The translations under genes were made by a program, and so were the position numbers. DNA of 64,000 bases. Origin: JBCBSP01 sp039819095. Lineage in GTDB: Bacteria > Pseudomonadota > Alphaproteobacteria > Caulobacterales > Maricaulaceae. Positions 25,989-35,915 of the stretch are shown piece by piece. Each line of letters starts with the position of its first letter. Position 1 is the stretch's first letter. The stretch spans positions 1 through 64,000 of the forward strand of contig JBCBSP010000010.1 of NCBI GenBank assembly GCA_039819095.1, read 5' to 3'. The notes below the pieces were generated by a model. The model was not told the origin of the DNA. It saw only the letters and a program-made list of their open reading frames with translations, and did no database searches.

Positions 25989-26699
25989 ATGACCACCGGA
26001 GCCGCCGCTCGCGCATCCCAGGTGCAGGAAGTCCGCGCCTTTCGTGAGAATGTTGAAGCCAAACGCCGTTCCGCTCAGGCGGCCATGGCCGATGAGCCGA
26101 CGATGGAGTCGGCGGACCGGCGCCGCCTCACTGATGAGTCGCGTGAACGTCTGCGCGAGGTGGTGATCGACCTTTTCGCTGAAGGCCTGTTCCACGAGGT
26201 GGGCATGCGCGAGATCGCCAAGCGGGCCGGCGTGGGTCTGGCCACGATCTACAAGTATTTCGGCGCCAAGGAAGACATGGTGGTAGCCTGTCTTGAACCG
26301 GATATGGAGCGTCTGCTTCAGGCGCTGGCGCTGGCCTCAAGGTGCGAAGTCGGGACCCGGCGGCGCGCCCGCGCCTACATGATCGCCTTCGTTCGGTTTC
26401 ATCTTGAGAACCCGCACATCGCCGATATTGTCCATGTGAATACCCCGGCGCGGCTCTGGGTGGAGACCGATGGCGGCTGGCGAACCGATCAGCTGGCGGT
26501 CTACGCGGAGATTTTGCGTCATGGCGCGCGTGACGGCTCGGTGCGTTCCGATGTTGATACGGATGACCTGGTGCGTCTGACCGCCGGAGCGATGAAGGAA
26601 TTCGTGCTCAGCCTTCTGGGTAAGGGCGTTGAAGACCGCGACCCTGACGCCGAAGGCGAGCATCTTTTCACGGCAGTCTGGCCGATGGTCTGCGCTTGA
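25989..26699 (+). CDS. TetR/AcrR-family transcriptional regulator
   Basis: A 236-residue repressor-type protein. The helix-turn-helix is REVVIDLFAEGLFHEVG followed by MREIAKRAGVGLATIYKYF and GAKEDMV, a textbook TetR N-terminal domain. It is preceded by an unusually long 55-residue charged extension. The C-terminal part is helical and would hold the ligand pocket and dimer surface. ATG 25989 is chosen; upstream in-frame starts (ATG 25974, TTG 25869) would add sequence that looks non-coding. It lies between the receptor unit and a convergent dioxygenase gene. The regulon cannot be assigned. Confidence 0.85.
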   Translation: MTTGAAARASQVQEVRAFRENVEAKRRSAQAAMADEPTMESADRRRLTDESRERLREVVIDLFAEGLFHEVGMREIAKRAGVGLATIYKYFGAKEDMVVACLEPDMERLLQALALASRCEVGTRRRARAYMIAFVRFHLENPHIADIVHVNTPARLWVETDGGWRTDQLAVYAEILRHGARDGSVRSDVDTDDLVRLTAGAMKEFVLSLLGKGVEDRDPDAEGEHLFTAVWPMVCA

Positions 26700-26714
26700 G
26701 CTCAGCGCCTGTGG

Positions 26715-27572
26715 CTACGGCCCGGCGATCGTGGTGCGGTGAAGCAGACGGGCATGTCCGTCATAGCCGCCCGTCGCCATGTGCTGAGTGCAGCGATTAT
26801 CCCACATCACCAGCATGTCCGGCTCCCATTGATGGCGATAGACCAGGGGTTCGGCATGGGCGGTTTCATAAAGCTCGACGAGCAGCACGAAGGCGTCCAG
26901 ATCGCTCAAACCCTCTACGCCGCGCACATAGCCAGGATTGACGAACAGTGTTTCACGTCCGGTTTCGGGATGAGTTCGCACGATGGGATGGGCGTGCGTA
27001 TCGCGTGCCGCTTCGCTGGCGATGATGGTCATGGACCGGTCCGCGCCGTCATCCTTGCCGTATACGCCATCCGGCGCGTAGGCGAGCGCCGCCGAATGCA
27101 CGGCCTTCAGTGACCTGACGCGCTCGCGCGTTTCTGCATTCAAACGATCAAATGCCAGGTACCCGTTGCAGAACAGCGTATCGCCGCCCGTCGGCGGAAT
27201 GGTTTTCGCGTGCAGCACGGTGCCGGCTGGCGGCACAGGCTGGAAGCTCCAGTCAGAATGCCAGGCGGCGGCGAAGACCGAGGCTTTCTCATCAGCCTTG
27301 CGGCGCACCTCGATGATATGGCTGTGGTCGGGTAGGGCGGCGATGAACGGGTCGTGGCCGAACGGGCCGAAATACTGGGTGAAGCGCTCCAGGTCTTCAT
27401 GGCTCATCGGCTGGCCCGGAAAGGCGAGCACCAGATGCTCCAACCAGGCGGTGCGGATGGCCGCGACGGTTTCAGCGGAGAGCGGTGCGCTCAGATCCAC
27501 TCCGGTAACCGAAGCGCCCAGCGCAGCACCGGAGGGCGTGACCGTGATCAGGCTTGGGTTTGATGCAGCCAT
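26715..27572 (-). CDS. TauD/TfdA-family Fe(II)/2-oxoglutarate dioxygenase
   Basis: A 285-residue oxygenase. The iron facial triad is visible as HxD in AAWHSDWSF and the distal His in CTQHMATGGYDGHARLLHRT, with the Arg that binds 2-oxoglutarate just after. Family members oxidise taurine, alkylsulfonates, 2,4-D or other small acids, releasing succinate and CO2. ATG 27572 is chosen because GGAGG lies 5 nt upstream; the ATG at 27584 lacks one. It converges on the TetR gene with a 15-bp gap. No sulfonate transporter is adjacent, so the substrate is open. Confidence 0.88.
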   Translation of the reverse strand: MAASNPSLITVTPSGAALGASVTGVDLSAPLSAETVAAIRTAWLEHLVLAFPGQPMSHEDLERFTQYFGPFGHDPFIAALPDHSHIIEVRRKADEKASVFAAAWHSDWSFQPVPPAGTVLHAKTIPPTGGDTLFCNGYLAFDRLNAETRERVRSLKAVHSAALAYAPDGVYGKDDGADRSMTIIASEAARDTHAHPIVRTHPETGRETLFVNPGYVRGVEGLSDLDAFVLLVELYETAHAEPLVYRHQWEPDMLVMWDNRCTQHMATGGYDGHARLLHRTTIAGP

Positions 27573-27635
27573 TGGCGCCTCCATGCGCCGGGCTTAAAGA
27601 AGGCGCATCGCCAGCTTTCCTCAGGTCGCCCGCCC

Positions 27636-28130
27636 ATGTCGAGCCTTGCCGCCCCGCTTGCCTTGTCCGCCGCCTTGGTGGTCGTGACCTGTGCGATCCA
27701 GATTGTCGGTCTCGCGATATTGATCTGGGTTATGCGTTTTCGCGACGGTCGGCGCGGGACCACGCCCAATTTTCTGCGCCAGATGGGCGTGATCCTGGTC
27801 GTTGTGACCGGGCTTTTCCTGGTTCACACCGTGCAGGTGTGGATCTACGCCGTCGCGTACCTGGCCTTGAACGAGTTTGAGACATTCGAGACGGCGCTCT
27901 ACTTCTCCACCTCCTCGTTCACGACAGTCGGTTATGGCGAGATCTATATGGAAAGCCGCTGGCGGATCGTGTCGGCGATCCAGAGCGCGAACGGTTTTCT
28001 CGTGCTTGGCTGGTCGACGGTCTTTCTGATCTCCGCCATCTCGCGTCTGCGCTCAGTGGAGATTGACTGGCTGGAGCGCCGCGAAGAACGTTATCTGTTC
28101 GACCTTTCGCGCAAGGATGAGAATGACTGA
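27636..28130 (+). CDS. Two-TM potassium-channel-like protein
   Basis: A 164-residue inner-membrane protein with hydrophobic segments at about 8-32, 50-80 and 112-138. A K+ selectivity filter lies at residues 97-102 (TTVGYGE) within the pore helix ALYFSTSSFTTVGYG. This is the two-TM/pore (ion-trans_2) architecture plus an extra N-terminal helix. There is no cytoplasmic RCK or nucleotide-binding domain, so gating is unknown. The stop overlaps the following GNAT gene by 8 bp, suggesting co-translation. Confidence 0.85.
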   Translation: MSSLAAPLALSAALVVVTCAIQIVGLAILIWVMRFRDGRRGTTPNFLRQMGVILVVVTGLFLVHTVQVWIYAVAYLALNEFETFETALYFSTSSFTTVGYGEIYMESRWRIVSAIQSANGFLVLGWSTVFLISAISRLRSVEIDWLERREERYLFDLSRKDEND

Positions 28131-28599
28131 GCCCGTCCAGGTACGCGACGCGACCAGGGGTGATGCTGAGGCGATTGCGCAGATGTCCGCCCGGTTTCAC
28201 GCCTTCCATGACCTGCCGGGCGGGGTCAGCGCCGAAATCATCCGCCGCGACGCGTTCGGCGATCCGGCCTGGTTCGAGCTTCTGGTCGCCGAGCAGGCCG
28301 CGAGCACGATCGGTTATGCGCTGTTTCACAAAAGCTATGAGACCGGTCAGGCCATGCGGGGACTCTACCTCAGCGATCTCTGGGTTGAGCCAGACGCGCG
28401 CCGCTGCGGGGTCGGGCGCGCGCTGATGACGGCGCTGGGGCGGCGCGCCCGGGTGTGCGGGGCTGAGTTCGTCTGGCTAGTCGTTCAGCCCTGGAACGCC
28501 GAGGGGCTGCACTTCTACGAGCGCTGCGGCGCCGGCGGTGCGGATGTGAAGGCGCGCGCCATCCTGGTCAGCACGCTTCTGGGCGATAAGGGCGGCTGA
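28123..28599 (+). CDS. GNAT-family N-acetyltransferase
   Basis: A 158-residue acetyl-CoA-dependent transferase. Motif A is LWVEPDARRCGVGRALMTAL (acetyl-CoA pyrophosphate loop RRCGVGRA), followed by the C-terminal GLHFYERCGA. ATG 28123 overlaps the stop of the channel gene (ATGACTGA). Similar in build to small-molecule and diamine N-acetyltransferases, but the substrate is not predictable. It ends 95 bp before the pccA start. Confidence 0.87.
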   Translation: MTEPVQVRDATRGDAEAIAQMSARFHAFHDLPGGVSAEIIRRDAFGDPAWFELLVAEQAASTIGYALFHKSYETGQAMRGLYLSDLWVEPDARRCGVGRALMTALGRRARVCGAEFVWLVVQPWNAEGLHFYERCGAGGADVKARAILVSTLLGDKGG

Positions 28600-28694
28600 C
28601 GGCGCAGTTGCCGCCGCTGAGCGGCGCGCGCTAAACACGGCTCTGGATGACGATGCATCAGCGCGCGCTGCGCGGCACGAAGGGACGTTTGTTC

Positions 28695-30722
<2,028 letters not shown>

Positions 30723-30797
30723 CGCGGCGGCGTTTGACAGGTCCGATCCAGTCACGCGAACCTTTACGCAAGGCTCATGCTCAAAAGGATGATGGCG

Positions 30798-31379
30798 ATG
30801 AACCTCACTCATATTCTTTTCAGCCCTAATGGCCGGATCGGGCAGAACCAGTACTGGGTTGGTGTTCTGATTCTGGTTCTGTCGAATGTTTTCCTTACGC
30901 TCATCCCGCTCTTGGGAACGCTGATCTGGATCGCGCTGATCTATGTCGGTGCGGTGATCGCCGCCAAGCGCCTCCACGATGCCGGCAAGAGCGGCTGGAT
31001 CCATCTCATCCCGTGGGCGCTGTCCATCGTGCTGGTGGTCATCGGTTTCATGGTGGCGGGCGGCGCCGTGCTCGCTGCGGTGATGGAGGTGATCTCACAG
31101 CCAGGCGGGTGGGACGCTTTGATGGATGACGCGCTGACGCCGGATGAAGGCGCAACCCTGTTTGCCGGCGGGATCGCTGGTCTGGGCGGGCTGTTGCTCT
31201 TCTTTTTGCTCAGCTGGCTGGTCTGGCTGATCTATACGATTTGGGTTGGCGTGCTCGACCCGGAGCCTGGCGCCAACCGCTTCGGCCCTGCCCCGGTGCT
31301 TGATGCGGCCCCAGCCGCCCCGGCGGCGTCCCCGGCGAAGGCGGATAGCGATGCCGGAGCTGATGGCGGCTCAGAGTAG
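30798..31379 (+). CDS. DUF805 inner-membrane protein
   Basis: A 193-residue protein starting MNLTHILFSPNGRIGQNQYW, the usual DUF805 opening, followed by about four TM helices. It has the family motif AAKRLHDAGKSGWIHLIP after TM2. The C-terminus is an Ala/Pro-rich tail. AGGA lies 9 nt before ATG 30798; earlier ATGs at 30777 and 30789 are in frame but not family-like. Function unknown. It is the first of three small membrane-protein genes, including another DUF805-like one at 31884. Confidence 0.82.
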   Translation: MNLTHILFSPNGRIGQNQYWVGVLILVLSNVFLTLIPLLGTLIWIALIYVGAVIAAKRLHDAGKSGWIHLIPWALSIVLVVIGFMVAGGAVLAAVMEVISQPGGWDALMDDALTPDEGATLFAGGIAGLGGLLLFFLLSWLVWLIYTIWVGVLDPEPGANRFGPAPVLDAAPAAPAASPAKADSDAGADGGSE

Positions 31380-31468
31380 CGCCGGCTTCAGCCGCCCCAT
31401 CTCAAGGTTTTGACTCCGCGCCCGTCAGCGTTAACCCTGTACTACGGGTAAACACAGGGAGCTGTAGC

Positions 31469-31774
31469 ATGCCTGAATTCTTCAAGCGTTTCTTGACCTT
31501 CGACAAGCTGATCGCGACGACGCTGATCAAAATTCTGTACTGGATCGGCCTCATCGCCATCGGACTTTACGTCATCATCGCCATGTTCGGCGGTCTGGCG
31601 ATGATGACCCAAAACTTCATGATCGGCCTGGCCATGTTCTTCGGCGCGCCGATTGGCGGTGCGGTGGGGCTCTTGTTCTGGCGCTTCATCATGGAAGTCT
31701 ACATCGTGATCTTCTCCATCCATGACCGGCTGGGCGAAGTGCGTGACCGGCTGGGTGGTCCGGCGGGCGGCTGA
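31469..31774 (+). CDS. DUF4282 membrane protein
   Basis: A 101-residue protein: FFKRFLTFDKLIATTLIKIL at the N-terminus, then two TM helices (about 19-45 and 52-72), then LFWRFIMEVYIVIFSIHDRL. This pattern is that of DUF4282, small two-TM proteins of unknown function. The 89-bp upstream gap holds an imperfect inverted repeat (TTAACCC 31431 / GGGTAAA 31446). It is flanked by two DUF805-type genes. Confidence 0.78.
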   Translation: MPEFFKRFLTFDKLIATTLIKILYWIGLIAIGLYVIIAMFGGLAMMTQNFMIGLAMFFGAPIGGAVGLLFWRFIMEVYIVIFSIHDRLGEVRDRLGGPAGG

Positions 31775-31883
31775 CGCCGCTCACCCTTCCGCTGAATGAC
31801 TGGTCGGCGGAGCCTTGCGCGCGGCGGCGCGTCGGTCCAAATGGCTGCTCACACCCGCTGTCTGACCTGGAGCCCGCCCGCGC

Positions 31884-32414
31884 ATGAGCGCTTCTGCGAT
31901 CCGCACCGCACTTGTCGCCCTCCTGCCGGGACGGCGCGCTGACGCCGACACATACTGGCTGGCGCTGGGGCTTGTAGCGCTGGCTGATGGCGTGCGCATG
32001 AGCGTTCTGTCCGGCCCCTCGGCGCTGTTCTGGTGGCTGGCGGTGCTGTTCCTGGTCGCCAGCATTCACATGAACCGTCTGCGCGACGCCGGACGGCCGT
32101 CCTGGTTCGCCAGCGCCCCGATTCTTGGCGCCTCAGCGGCCAAGCTGATGGTGGCGACGGGGGCGGCGGCGTCAGCGATCTTTCCGCTCTATCGTGATTT
32201 CATCCAGCGCCAGGGTGTGAACATGTCTGATCCAGAGCAGGTCAACGCCGCCTTCGCCGACCCTGAGCTCCAGAGCGCTTTTCAGAGTGCGCTGCTGGCG
32301 GATACCGAACGCGCCCAGCAAATCGCGCAGGCCGGCGACTGGCCGTCCATGCTCGCTTTCTGGGCGGTCATCATCCTGGGCGGGATGTGGTTTGCGAACC
32401 TGCGCCGACCCTAA
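31884..32414 (+). CDS. DUF805-like membrane protein
   Basis: A 176-residue protein with TM segments at about 22-40, 45-62, 75-100 and 155-172. It has a DUF805-type motif, HMNRLRDAGRPSWFASAP, after TM2. A 50-residue soluble loop (DFIQRQGVNMSDPEQVNAAF) separates the last two helices. It is a divergent paralogue of the gene at 30798. The gene converges with lipB and their ends overlap by 4 bp. Function unknown. Confidence 0.72.
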   Translation: MSASAIRTALVALLPGRRADADTYWLALGLVALADGVRMSVLSGPSALFWWLAVLFLVASIHMNRLRDAGRPSWFASAPILGASAAKLMVATGAAASAIFPLYRDFIQRQGVNMSDPEQVNAAFADPELQSAFQSALLADTERAQQIAQAGDWPSMLAFWAVIILGGMWFANLRRP

Positions 32415-33115
32415 AGCGGCGGTTCAGCGTCCTTGATGTTTCCAAAGACAGTCATAAACGCCTGGCGCAGCGCTTGATCCGCGTCCTCCATGGTCACCGG
32501 CAGGCCTAGATCCACAAGGCTTGTCACCCCGTAGCGCGGGTCTGAGATGCCGCACGGCGTTATGCCGTCGAAATGGGTGAGGTCCGGCTCCACATTCAAG
32601 GAGATGCCGTGAAACGACACCCAGCGGCGCAGGCGAACGCCGATGGCGGCGATCTTGTCTTCGCGCTCCGGCCCGCCGGGTTCTGTGCGGTCCACCCATA
32701 CGCCGACCCGCTCGCAGCGGCGCTCGCCGGTGATGTTGAACACGTCCAGCGCGAGGATGATCCAGTCTTCCAGATTGCGCACATAAGCCCGCGCATCCCG
32801 CCCCCGCCGACGCAGATCCAGCATGACATAGGCGGTGCGCTGCCCGGGGCCGTGATAGTGATGTTCGCCGCCGCGCCCGGTCTTAAAAACCGCAAAGCGC
32901 TCCGCATCAAGCAGGTCTTCGGTCTTGGCGCTCGTGCCGGCGGTATACAGCGGCGGGTGTTCCAGCAGCCAGACCAGCTCGCCGGCCTCGCCCCGCGCGA
33001 TGGCTTCGGCCCGCGCCTCCATGGCTGCGACCGCCGCCTCATAGCCCACAAGGCCTGAGGAAACCGCCCAGCCAACGGGGGCGAGCGCGCTTGCGGAGGG
33101 AACAGCGTCTGACAT
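32411..33115 (-). CDS. lipB: Octanoyl-[ACP]:protein N-octanoyltransferase
   Basis: A 234-residue enzyme that transfers octanoyl from ACP to lipoyl-dependent proteins, the first step of lipoate assembly before LipA. The substrate pocket is RGGEHHYHGPGQ (81-91). Catalytic K154 lies in DKIAAIGVRLRRWVSFHGIS and C188 in HFDGITPCGI. ATG 33115 gives a normal-length protein; an ATG at 33157 is possible and neither has a strong ribosome site. It is divergent from the FliN-like gene. Confidence 0.93.
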   Translation of the reverse strand: MSDAVPSASALAPVGWAVSSGLVGYEAAVAAMEARAEAIARGEAGELVWLLEHPPLYTAGTSAKTEDLLDAERFAVFKTGRGGEHHYHGPGQRTAYVMLDLRRRGRDARAYVRNLEDWIILALDVFNITGERRCERVGVWVDRTEPGGPEREDKIAAIGVRLRRWVSFHGISLNVEPDLTHFDGITPCGISDPRYGVTSLVDLGLPVTMEDADQALRQAFMTVFGNIKDAEPPL

Positions 33116-33228
33116 CAATCGCACGGCCTTAACGGGTCGGAAACCGAGCCGGAACATCGTGGTTGGAAAGGGGCTTGGCAAGGCTTGGCCCTTCACTGTT
33201 ACGCAGCCGCCCGCATTCGCGAGGACGC

Positions 33229-33474
33229 ATGAGCCAGATTGGCGCCGTCAATGTAGAGATTTCCGTCCTTCTGGGCCGGTCCCGCCTGCCGATTCACCAG
33301 TTCCTGCGCATGGGGCGGGGGGCAGTGATTCCGCTGGACGCCAGCGAGCACGAAGAGGTGTGGATTCTCGCCAATAATTATCCGGTCGCACGCGGCGAAA
33401 TCGTCATACAGGGCGACCGTGTGGCGGTGTCGATCACCGAAGCGGCGAACGTCCACGACTTTTTCGCCGCCTGA
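33229..33474 (+). CDS. FliN/SpoA-family flagellar switch-like protein
   Basis: An 81-residue protein: VNVEISVLLGRSRLPIHQFL, then GRGAVIPLDASEHEEVWILA, then ARGEIVIQGDRVAVSITEA. This is the SpoA (surface-presentation-of-antigens) fold of FliN, which forms the C-ring of the flagellar motor. It is short, consisting of the bare domain, and sits alone between lipB and a tRNA gene with no other flagellar gene. It may be the true FliN encoded apart from the main cluster, or a stand-alone SpoA partner. ATG 33229 is chosen; an ATG at 33163 would add a basic non-family leader. Confidence 0.82.
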   Translation: MSQIGAVNVEISVLLGRSRLPIHQFLRMGRGAVIPLDASEHEEVWILANNYPVARGEIVIQGDRVAVSITEAANVHDFFAA

Positions 33475-33503
33475 CCAGCCTGCGCTTCGGCGCCGGTCAG
33501 GAC

Positions 33504-33532
33504 TTCACAAGCGGCCTTGGGCTTGGTACTAG
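33504..33532 (+). promoter_or_regulatory. Probable promoter of tRNA-Leu
   Basis: TTCACA (33504-33509), a 17-bp spacer and TACTAG (33527-33532). The -35 box is one base off TTGACA. The predicted start lies about 11 bp before the tRNA at 33550. Confidence 0.45.
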
Positions 33533-33549
33533 CGCGCCTCCAATTTTTC

Positions 33550-33636
33550 GCGGCCGTGGCGGAATTGGTAGACGCGCAGCGTTGAGGTCGCTGTGGGGTA
33601 AAACCCGTGGAAGTTCGAGTCTTCTCGGCCGCACCA
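33550..33636 (+). tRNA. tRNA-Leu (anticodon GAG)
   Basis: An 87-nt cloverleaf with CCA encoded. The acceptor arm GCGGCCG (33550-33556) pairs with CGGCCGC (33626-33632), followed by discriminator A and CCA. The anticodon arm CAGCG-TTGAGGT-CGCTG gives anticodon GAG, reading CUC/CUU. A long class II variable arm (TGGGGTAAAACCCGT) and the T-arm TTCGAGT are present, as expected for leucine. Confidence 0.95.
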
Positions 33637-33925
33637 TTTCTCCTTGTTCTCACGCCCGGATCCGCTCGATCCGGCCGATGCAGCCAGGCCTATTGCGAGC
33701 AACGCCGCGCCGAGTTCGCCGAATACCAGGCCGCGCGCGCATTTCTACGCGCTTGAGCAGCGCTGGCCGCACGATCCGTTCCGGAACAGGCGTCGCCAAG
33801 CCGATCAACCGATTGTTGATGCAGTCATCGCCTGACCGCACGCAAAGCCCTGCGTTGGCGACGTATTTTGATAAGCGCCAACCTCCTTGCTTGTCGCAGC
33901 ACGCCAGTTGGCGCAAAACGACACC
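33637..33925. other. Intergenic stretch after tRNA-Leu with no recognisable gene
   Basis: About 290 bp. Open frames here do not resemble any family and lack ribosome sites. There is no duplicated tRNA 3' end, no integrase fragment and no clear terminator with a U-tract. It may be decayed sequence, since the 3' ends of tRNA genes are frequent integration sites, but nothing here proves past insertion. Confidence 0.5.
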
Positions 33926-34531
33926 ATGTCTTGCGCCATTCACGATCATTGCCTGAGCGCCGCAGAGCCGCTGAGCGATGCGCTTCACGCGGCGATGGCG
34001 GCGGCTGGCCCGATTGAGTTTTCAGTCCGCCGCGATCTGGCGTTTCCGGTCTATCTGGCGCGTGCGGTGACGGGGCAGCAGCTCAGCGTCGCCGCTGCGC
34101 GCACGATCTGGGCGCGTGTCGAGGAGAGCGCACAGGGGGCGCCGCTGATGGAGAGCTTCCGACCCGAACGCAGCGAAGCATTGCGTGCGTGCGGGTTGTC
34201 CGGCGCGAAAACACGCACGGTGTGCGCGATCGCCGAAGCCGCCCGCGACGGGCTTCTGGAGGTTCACGCGCTGGCGCCGCTCAGCCCTGAAGCGCGTGCT
34301 GAACGGCTCACCTCCATTTGGGGCGTTGGTCAGTGGACGGCTGACATGATGAACATGTTCTATTTCGGCGAGACGGATATCTGGCCGGACGGCGATGTCG
34401 CGGCGCGCAAGACGCTGGAACGTCTGACCAGTCCTCGCCGGAAGACGGTGCGCACCGCCGCCCGTTTCGCGCCTTATCGCAGCTATCTGGCGCTTTACAT
34501 GTGGCGCCATGTCGATGCGCCGCCCACCTGA
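33926..34531 (+). CDS. DNA-3-methyladenine glycosylase II-like (HhH-GPD)
   Basis: A 201-residue base-excision repair glycosylase of the AlkA/HhH-GPD superfamily, which removes alkylated bases. The helix-hairpin-helix is LTSIWGVGQWTADMMNMF. The catalytic Asp follows in GETDIWPDGDVAARKTLERL. The N-terminal half has ARAVTGQQLSVAAARTIW. ATG 33926 is chosen; a TTG at 33887 would extend it by 13 residues. It lacks the extra N-terminal domain of E. coli AlkA, as is common in the short bacterial form. It is convergent with ilvA across a 6-bp gap. Confidence 0.87.
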   Translation: MSCAIHDHCLSAAEPLSDALHAAMAAAGPIEFSVRRDLAFPVYLARAVTGQQLSVAAARTIWARVEESAQGAPLMESFRPERSEALRACGLSGAKTRTVCAIAEAARDGLLEVHALAPLSPEARAERLTSIWGVGQWTADMMNMFYFGETDIWPDGDVAARKTLERLTSPRRKTVRTAARFAPYRSYLALYMWRHVDAPPT

Positions 34532-34537
34532 GGCGGG

Positions 34538-35788
34538 CTAGTAGCCGGCGGTCTCCACCTTGAAGCCCTTTTTGCGAAGCGCGGCGAGTATGCGCTCCAT
34601 GTGCGGGCCGTCATGCGCTTCGACCGAGATATCGATATAGGTCACCTTCGCCGGCAGGTCGGAGAAGATGCGGTGATAGGCCACGTCAATGACATTGCCC
34701 TGGGTTTCGGCGATCACTTCAGAGACCCTGACAAGCTGACCGGGCACGTCGATCAGCTCGATGCGCAGCCGGGCCATGCGTCCGGATCGCGCCAGATCGC
34801 GCAAAAGCAGCGAGGACAGAAGGCGCGTGTCGATATTGCCGCCGCAGACCATTGTGGCGACACGCTTGCCCCTGAAGCGCTCGCGATCGCTCAGTATGGC
34901 GGCAAGGCCCGCCGCGCCGGCGCCTTCGGCCAGGGTTTTCGACTTGTTCAGATACATGTTGACCGCACGCTCCAGCGCCGGTTCTCCCACCAGCACGATG
35001 TCATCGACCAGAGCGCCGATGATCTGACGGGTGAGGGCGCCGGGGCGCTTCACCGCAATACCCTCGGCGAGCGTATTGCCGCCCACGGCCCGCTGCGCAC
35101 CGTCCAGCGCGTTCGCCATGGTCGGGAAAAGCTCCGCCTGAACCCCGATCAGCTCCATGTGCGGGGCCAGTTCGCGCGCCGCCAGGGCCGCTCCGGCCAT
35201 CAACCCGCCGCCGCCGATCGGCGCGATCAGAGCGTCAAACCTGGGGCTCTGCATCAGTATTTCGCGCGCCAGCGTGCTCTGCCCCGCGATCACAAACGGA
35301 TCGTCGAACGGGTGGATGAGGGTCAGCCCTTCCGCTTCGACCAGATGCTCGGCATGGGCCTGGGCATCATCGAAGGCCTCGCCGTGCAGGACGACCTTTG
35401 CGCCAAGCTCTTCAGTCTGGCGCGCCTTCACAACCGGTGTGCCGACCGGCATGACCAGCGTGGCCTGGATGCCCAGCCGTCCGGCATGGCGGGCCAGACC
35501 TTGCGCATGATTGCCGGCTGAAGCCGCCACCACCCCGACCGCGCGCTCCTTATCGCTCAGGCTCAATAGCTTCACAAGCGCGCCGCGTTCCTTGAACGAG
35601 CCGGTGTGCTGAAGGTTCTCCAGCTTGATCCAGAGCTCGCAGTCCAGCGCCTCGCTGATCCGGTCAGCATGGATGAACGGCGTGTGCACGATCGCCTCAA
35701 GGCCGGCCTCATGCCAGGCCCAGGTCTGTTTCAACGCGGTCTCCACCTGTGGCGGGATCGCAGCGTTCGGGGTTATCGCCGTTTTCAT
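34538..35788 (-). CDS. ilvA: Threonine ammonia-lyase (threonine deaminase)
   Basis: A 416-residue PLP enzyme making 2-oxobutanoate from threonine. The PLP lysine is K66 in ENLQHTGSFKERGA, the phosphate-binding loop is IAPIGGGGLMAG, and VCGGNIDTRLL closes the catalytic part. Residues from about 335 on (RLRIELIDVPGQLVRVSEVI) form a single ACT domain, typical of the shorter TdcB/IlvA form. It could serve isoleucine synthesis or threonine breakdown; 2-oxobutanoate also leads to propionyl-CoA, the substrate of the Pcc enzyme encoded nearby. ATG 35788 fits the family start; an ATG at 35821 adds 11 residues. Confidence 0.92.
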   Translation of the reverse strand: MKTAITPNAAIPPQVETALKQTWAWHEAGLEAIVHTPFIHADRISEALDCELWIKLENLQHTGSFKERGALVKLLSLSDKERAVGVVAASAGNHAQGLARHAGRLGIQATLVMPVGTPVVKARQTEELGAKVVLHGEAFDDAQAHAEHLVEAEGLTLIHPFDDPFVIAGQSTLAREILMQSPRFDALIAPIGGGGLMAGAALAARELAPHMELIGVQAELFPTMANALDGAQRAVGGNTLAEGIAVKRPGALTRQIIGALVDDIVLVGEPALERAVNMYLNKSKTLAEGAGAAGLAAILSDRERFRGKRVATMVCGGNIDTRLLSSLLLRDLARSGRMARLRIELIDVPGQLVRVSEVIAETQGNVIDVAYHRIFSDLPAKVTYIDISVEAHDGPHMERILAALRKKGFKVETAGY

Positions 35789-35915
35789 CGTAGACGGAAC
35801 GCTTTCCTGTCTTTGCTGCACAGCAGCACTCTAGCGGGTTGGAAGCGATGCGCCAGACGATGCTGGCGCTTGGCGCCTTCAACGGGCTAGCCTGCGCGCC
35901 AGGCGGCGGGAGCAA

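Noticed and set aside
33644..33835. A 63-codon frame just after tRNA-Leu, considered as an integrase remnant
   Set aside because: No tyrosine-recombinase motif, no ribosome site and no repeat of the tRNA end nearby.
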